Origin: Occallatibacter gabretensis
GTDB lineage: Bacteria > Acidobacteriota > Terriglobia > Terriglobales > Acidobacteriaceae
DNA: 64,000 bases
NCBI RefSeq assembly: GCF_001449115.1
Contig: NZ_LAIJ01000012.1
Coordinates: 186,001 to 250,000 of the forward strand
Reading direction: 5' to 3'
The position numbers and the translations under genes are program-made. The notes under the pieces are model-generated. The model had not been told where the DNA came from. It did not search any database and saw only the letters and a program-made list of their open reading frames with translations. Within the stretch, counting starts at the first letter, position 1. Every line of letters starts with the position of its first letter. Positions 60,401-64,000 of this stretch are shown one piece after another.

Positions 60401-61123
60401 CTAGTCCATCATGAGTTCGCCGGGCATGATGGGGCGCGTGCGGGGCAGCTTGCCGCTCCAGGCTGCGTAGCCTACGGCGAAGAGTGTGGCTGCATAGATG
60501 GCGAGCTTGATGGCTGAGCCGGTTTGCGTGCTGGCGAGTGATGCCGGCATGGCTTTCCAGAGGATGAGCAGGACTGTTTGGGCGATGACGGCGGCCCAGA
60601 CGGAGCCGTAGAAGTAGCGGCGCTCCGTGCCTTCATGCTTGGTGGAGCGGCCTACGCGTGGCAACAGGCCGAGTGCACCGAGGAGCAGGATGAGGATGCA
60701 GAGCGGCAGGTAGACGTACTGGTATAGCTGCTTCATGACCCAGACGCCGGTGATGGTGGCGTAGATGAGGCCGGCGAGGTTGAGCAGGGCGAAGTTCAGT
60801 ACGGCGTTCCAGGCGAAGGTGTAGCAGACGCGCCGGTAGAGCGGGTTGGGGCGGTCTTCGTCGAAGCGCAGGATGTAGGGCTTTGGCTCGCAGCCGGGGG
60901 CCTGGCCGAAGATGAGTGCGATGCCGGTGCCGAGGAGCACGATGCCGAGCCAGATGGAGTTGGCGCGGTTGAAGCCGTGCGCGAAGAGGCTGAAGGTCAG
61001 TGGGCCGGGCGCGAGGAAGAAGACCCAGATCCAGAGAGGCCAGTGCAAGACCCGGTAATAACGTTTGTTGCGCGGACGAATTTTACGTTCATCTGCGTAC
61101 TCCACACGGCCTGTATAACGCAT
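60401..61123 (-). CDS. Polytopic membrane protein, unknown
   Basis: 240 residues with about six hydrophobic segments (LWIWVFFLAPGPLTFSLFA, SIWLGIVLLGTGIALIFG, LNFALLNLAGLIYATITG and others) and charged loops. Basic N terminus (RKIRPRNKRYYR). No motif recognised. Upstream of plsY with a 56-bp gap and same strand, so it may be the first gene of the plsY-gpsA transcript. Confidence 0.7.
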   Translation of the reverse strand: MRYTGRVEYADERKIRPRNKRYYRVLHWPLWIWVFFLAPGPLTFSLFAHGFNRANSIWLGIVLLGTGIALIFGQAPGCEPKPYILRFDEDRPNPLYRRVCYTFAWNAVLNFALLNLAGLIYATITGVWVMKQLYQYVYLPLCILILLLGALGLLPRVGRSTKHEGTERRYFYGSVWAAVIAQTVLLILWKAMPASLASTQTGSAIKLAIYAATLFAVGYAAWSGKLPRTRPIMPGELMMD

Positions 61124-61182
61124 GGGGAAATTCTATCGAAGTGAGGTGCGGGGGTGAAAGATGAAGGCAGCAGTAGTGGTAT

Positions 61183-61283
61183 CCCAGGTCTCTAAATGCA
61201 GGAGACCTGGGGCACCCGGCACCCGGCTTTTGTGGAATCCCACCCATGCGCGAAAAAAGCCGCGCATGAATGGGGCACCCGCA
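61183..61283. repeat. Palindromic repeat cluster, second copy
   Basis: Hairpin CCCAGGTCTC/GAGACCTGGG (61183-61211), then CCCACCCATGCGCG/CGCGCATGAATGGG (61239-61274), with GGGCACCCGGCTTTTGTGG between them. Same order and wording as at 56.56-56.76 kb; the second hairpin is the one at 12.67 kb. Confidence 0.75.
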
Positions 61284-61322
61284 CCCACATGTATGCTGGG
61301 TGGCGGAGAGGATTGAGTCGAG

Positions 61323-62222
61323 ATGCGTGTGCGGATTTTGAGCGAAATTGTTTTTGCAGGGATTGTGCTGGGATGGGCGGCGGGGGCTTTGGCGCAGGGG
61401 CCGCAGATTGCGTTTACGTGGGATGATCTGCCGGCGCATTCCGCGCTGCCTGCGAATACGACGAGGGTGGAGATTGGGAAGAAGATACTTGCCGCGATGA
61501 AAGCTGGGGGTCTTCCGCCTGCTTATGGATTTGTGAATGGAGTGCAGCTGGAGCATGAGCCGCTCTCTGAGCCGATGCTGCGGGACTGGCGCGCTGCGGG
61601 GTTTCCGCTGGGGAACCATGCTTATACGCACATGAATTTGAATCAGCGATCGCTGGAGGACTGGGAGGCGGATGTGCTGAAGAATGAGCCGGTGCTGCAG
61701 AAGTATGCAGCTGGTTCTGACTGGCACTGGATGCGGTATCCGTATCTGGCCGAAGGCAATACAGCGGAGAAGAGTGCGGGTGCGAGGAAGTTTCTGCTGG
61801 CGCATGGGTACAAGGTTGCCGACGTGACGATGAGCTTTGGCGACTACATGTACAACGAGCCGTATGCGCGGTGCGTGGCTAAGAATGATGCTGCGGGGAT
61901 TGCGAAGCTGGAAGAGAGCTATTTGAAGGTGGCGGATGCGGAGGTGGACCATTCGCGTGCCGTTGCCAAGGCTGTGTGGGGGAACGACATTCCGTATGTG
62001 CTGCTGATGCATGTGGGCGCGATGGATGCGGAGATGCTGCCGAAGCTGATTGAGCTTTATAAGAAGCGCGGGTTTACGTTTGTGACTCTGCAGGATGCGG
62101 AGAAAGATCCGGCTTATGCGGCGGATGTGGATTTGTCACTGCCGGCGCCGGCGTGGGTGCGGAATGCGCCGGTGCCGCCGCAGCCAAAGCCGGATTTTGA
62201 TGTGAATGCGGTGTGTAAGTAG
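61323..62222 (+). CDS. Secreted polysaccharide deacetylase (NodB homology)
   Basis: 299 residues with signal peptide (VRILSEIVFAGIVLGWAAGALA). NodB-type: IAFTWDDLP in place of TFDDGP supplies the catalytic Asp pair, and GNHAYTHMNL the His metal ligands; WMRYPYLAEGNTA is the third motif (RxPY). C-terminal DAEMLPKLIELYKKRGFTFVTLQDA is the usual last helix and strand. Removes acetyl groups from peptidoglycan, chitin or exopolysaccharide. GGAG upstream of ATG 61323. Starts just after the repeat cluster. Confidence 0.9.
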   Translation: MRVRILSEIVFAGIVLGWAAGALAQGPQIAFTWDDLPAHSALPANTTRVEIGKKILAAMKAGGLPPAYGFVNGVQLEHEPLSEPMLRDWRAAGFPLGNHAYTHMNLNQRSLEDWEADVLKNEPVLQKYAAGSDWHWMRYPYLAEGNTAEKSAGARKFLLAHGYKVADVTMSFGDYMYNEPYARCVAKNDAAGIAKLEESYLKVADAEVDHSRAVAKAVWGNDIPYVLLMHVGAMDAEMLPKLIELYKKRGFTFVTLQDAEKDPAYAADVDLSLPAPAWVRNAPVPPQPKPDFDVNAVCK

Positions 62223-62237
62223 CGGTACAGAAGTAGG

Positions 62238-63728
62238 ATGCCGATGAATATCTTCAAGGATAAGAATTTGGTTCATGCGTATTTATCCGGTTATCTCTGC
62301 GCATTGCTGGCGCTACCGATTCACAGCCAGATGGCTCAGTCCGCTCAGCAGCGTATGCAGGCCGTGCAAAGCCACCTCTCCCGGTACGCCATCATTCGCG
62401 GCAGCAAGAATGACGAGATGAACCTGGACTCACAGATGAAGGCGTTCGGCGTTCCGGCGGTGAGTATCGCAGCTATCCGAAATGGCAAGATCGATTGGGC
62501 ACGAGCCTATGGAGTTTCGTCGACAGAGGGCGCGGCTCTATCGATAGAGACGTTGTTTGGAGCGGCTTCCATTTCGAAACCTGTTACGGCCCTTGGAGTT
62601 CTCAAACTTGTGGAAGAGGGCAAAATCGATCTGGATGCGAATGCCAATCATTACCTGAAAAGGTGGAAGATTCCGGACAATGAGTTCACTGCGAAGCAGA
62701 AGGTCACGGTTCGCGAGCTTCTGAATCACACTTCGGGCATAGGGACGCATAACGGCGAAATTTATGATCCAGGTTCACCCATTCCCACACTGCTTCAGCT
62801 TCTGGAAGGTGAGAAGCCTGCGAGAACGCCGCCGGTTCGTGTGGAGAGTATCCCAGGCGCGAAGTTTGCCTATTCCAATGGTGGCTATCTTGTGCTCTCG
62901 CTGCTGATCGAGGATGTTACGGGACAACCCTTCGCCGCGTACATGAAACAATCGGTGCTTGACCCTATCGCGATGAAGCACAGCACCTTTGATGCGCCGC
63001 TTTCGCCGGAATGGGCAGCTTGTGCGGCCACGGCGTATGGATCCGATGGAAAATGGTCAATCACTCCATCCAAGTTCGTGGAACCGAACCTCGCTGCCGG
63101 TGGGCTCTGGTCCACACCTACGGATTTGGCGAGGCTTCTTCTGGAAGTTCAGCGCGAATATGACGGAAAATCGCACAAGGTCCTTCACCAGCAGACCATA
63201 CGCATGATGGTTTCGTTGGACAAGGCAATTTCCTCACCCAGGCGCTATGGACTTGGCTTCGAAGTAGGCGGCAGCCCTGAAAATCCATATATCCGCCACG
63301 AGGGCTCAGCATTCTTTCAGGACGATATGGTGGAATATCTCAATGGCAATGGCATTGTTGTGATGACCAGCGGTGGTGGAGGCGGAGAACTCGCAGACGA
63401 AGTCATTCGCAGTGCAGGAACGGTATATGACTTTCCTGATTTCAAGCCAATTGAACACTCGGTTGTAGAGGTTCCGGTATCAACTCTGCGCGGTTACGTC
63501 GGCACCTATGCTTACATCAAGGTGGCTCTGGAGGGCGACCATCTTACGGCGGAGATTCCGTCCGGATCGCCCGCCGCCCGACTTTATCCGGAATCGCCTA
63601 CGCAATTCTTCAAACTGGATGGACCGCAGGAGCTGTCTTTTCTTCTCGACTCTCAGCAGAATGTCACAGGATTGGAGTTCATCACGCCAATTGGACATCA
63701 TCATCTGGACAAAAGTCCGGAGCCCTGA
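62238..63728 (+). CDS. Exported serine hydrolase (class C beta-lactamase-like)
   Basis: 496 residues. N-terminal hydrophobic segment (LVHAYLSGYLCALLALPIHS). Beta-lactamase/DD-peptidase fold: SxxK as SISK with Ser111 and Lys114, YSN near 213, and a HEGSAF motif in place of KTG. C-terminal domain (about 400-496) is the extra beta domain (lipocalin-like) common in esterase members. Acts on an ester or peptide in the periplasm; a true beta-lactamase is unlikely. 15 bp behind the deacetylase gene, probably same transcript. Confidence 0.88.
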   Translation: MPMNIFKDKNLVHAYLSGYLCALLALPIHSQMAQSAQQRMQAVQSHLSRYAIIRGSKNDEMNLDSQMKAFGVPAVSIAAIRNGKIDWARAYGVSSTEGAALSIETLFGAASISKPVTALGVLKLVEEGKIDLDANANHYLKRWKIPDNEFTAKQKVTVRELLNHTSGIGTHNGEIYDPGSPIPTLLQLLEGEKPARTPPVRVESIPGAKFAYSNGGYLVLSLLIEDVTGQPFAAYMKQSVLDPIAMKHSTFDAPLSPEWAACAATAYGSDGKWSITPSKFVEPNLAAGGLWSTPTDLARLLLEVQREYDGKSHKVLHQQTIRMMVSLDKAISSPRRYGLGFEVGGSPENPYIRHEGSAFFQDDMVEYLNGNGIVVMTSGGGGGELADEVIRSAGTVYDFPDFKPIEHSVVEVPVSTLRGYVGTYAYIKVALEGDHLTAEIPSGSPAARLYPESPTQFFKLDGPQELSFLLDSQQNVTGLEFITPIGHHHLDKSPEP

Positions 63729-63771
63729 CGGCTGGCTTTTGTGCTGTGCCCAATGAGTTCTGTGGAATCTC

Positions 63772-64000
63772 TTACGAGATGTGGACGGTTTCCAGCTGCA
63801 TTAGGCGGCGGCGGACTAGATCGAGCGCTTGCTGTGCGGTCCACTCGCGGACGCGGGCGCGGGGACCGCGGAAGGTGCGCTCCAGGACGTCGGTTTTCTG
63901 CGCGTCGCTGACGGCAATGTAGACGAGGCCGACGGGCTTGGTTTCGGTTGCGCCGGTGGGGCCGGCGATGCCTGTCACTGAGAGGCCGATGGTTGCGCCA
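63772..64000 (-). CDS. pncC: PncC/CinA-C nicotinamide-nucleotide amidase, 3' part
   Basis: The 3' end only; the gene runs off the window. The visible residues IGLSVTGIAGPTGATETKPVGLVYIAV are the CinA C-domain core, with the conserved TGIAGP. It deamidates nicotinamide mononucleotide in NAD recycling. The start is outside, and I cannot tell whether the full CinA N-domain is present. Confidence 0.85.
   Translation of the reverse strand, partial: GATIGLSVTGIAGPTGATETKPVGLVYIAVSDAQKTDVLERTFRGPRARVREWTAQQALDLVRRRLMQLETVHIS

Noticed and set aside
61089..62012. 307-codon minus-strand frame
   Set aside because: Antisense shadow of the polysaccharide deacetylase; Arg/His-rich nonsense composition.
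1..64000. CRISPR arrays, prophage or insertion sequences
   Set aside because: No regularly spaced direct repeats, transposase, integrase or phage structural genes were seen.

Overview
The window looks like a chromosomal segment of an acidobacterium, most likely of the family Acidobacteriaceae (Terriglobia). I infer this from the gene content: split bacillithiol genes (bshB1, bshA), a homocysteine methyltransferase fused to methylenetetrahydrofolate reductase, an OpgC-like acyltransferase, many exported TPR/SEL1 proteins and lipoproteins without known homologues, GC-rich palindromic intergenic repeats, and frequent GTG/TTG starts. There are no phage, plasmid, transposase, CRISPR or rRNA genes. 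One canonical tRNA (tRNA-Val, UAC) and two tRNA-like Y RNAs are present.

Region 1 to 16 kb holds bshB1, a lipoprotein, an ion-channel-like protein, a SEL1-repeat protein, the fused MetH-like/MTHFR enzyme, two TPR proteins, a secreted GH16 glucanase with a ricin-like lectin domain, and a MarR regulator divergent from a methyltransferase. The SEL1 gene seems to have been inserted in front of the methyltransferase gene, because a 53-bp degenerate copy of that gene's 5' end remains on its other side. Region 16 to 30 kb holds a TetR-controlled hydrolase and FMN-binding protein, two genes without clear relatives (one with the Cys-His signature of CNF1/BLF1-type deamidases), a Tat-exported oxidoreductase, GNAT, xseB, cyaY, two lipoproteins, the phoB-phoR-pstS cluster and opgC.

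Region 30.8 to 34.6 kb holds aqpZ, then the most interesting locus: a Ro60/Rsr homologue (TROVE plus VWA) in one compact strand with two Y RNAs and a small four-cysteine protein. The two RNAs have the same Ro-binding helix with compensatory changes, but the helix appears to be plugged into different loops of a circularly permuted tRNA-like body (D-loop in one, anticodon loop in the other).

Region 34.6 to 47 kb holds small enzymes, bshA, a YdjC deacetylase, tRNA-Val, and a bimodular acyl-ligase/NRPS divergent from a short isopropylmalate/homocitrate-synthase-like enzyme, a probable uncharacterised biosynthetic locus whose second adenylation domain reads as glycine. Region 47 to 64 kb is mostly housekeeping: oligopeptidase B, TPM and LemA proteins, an RsbW/RsbV pair, an MgtE-N/CBS protein without a pore, a diguanylate cyclase, hydrolases, a six-repeat propeller protein, plsY-gpsA, a polysaccharide deacetylase, a serine hydrolase and the end of a pncC/cinA-like gene.

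Two copies of an approximately 320-bp intergenic element (after tRNA-Val and after the MgtE-like gene) share conserved blocks and two hairpins, both with compensatory base changes; it may be an undescribed structured RNA. All assignments come from reading the sequence and from family knowledge; no database search was possible.
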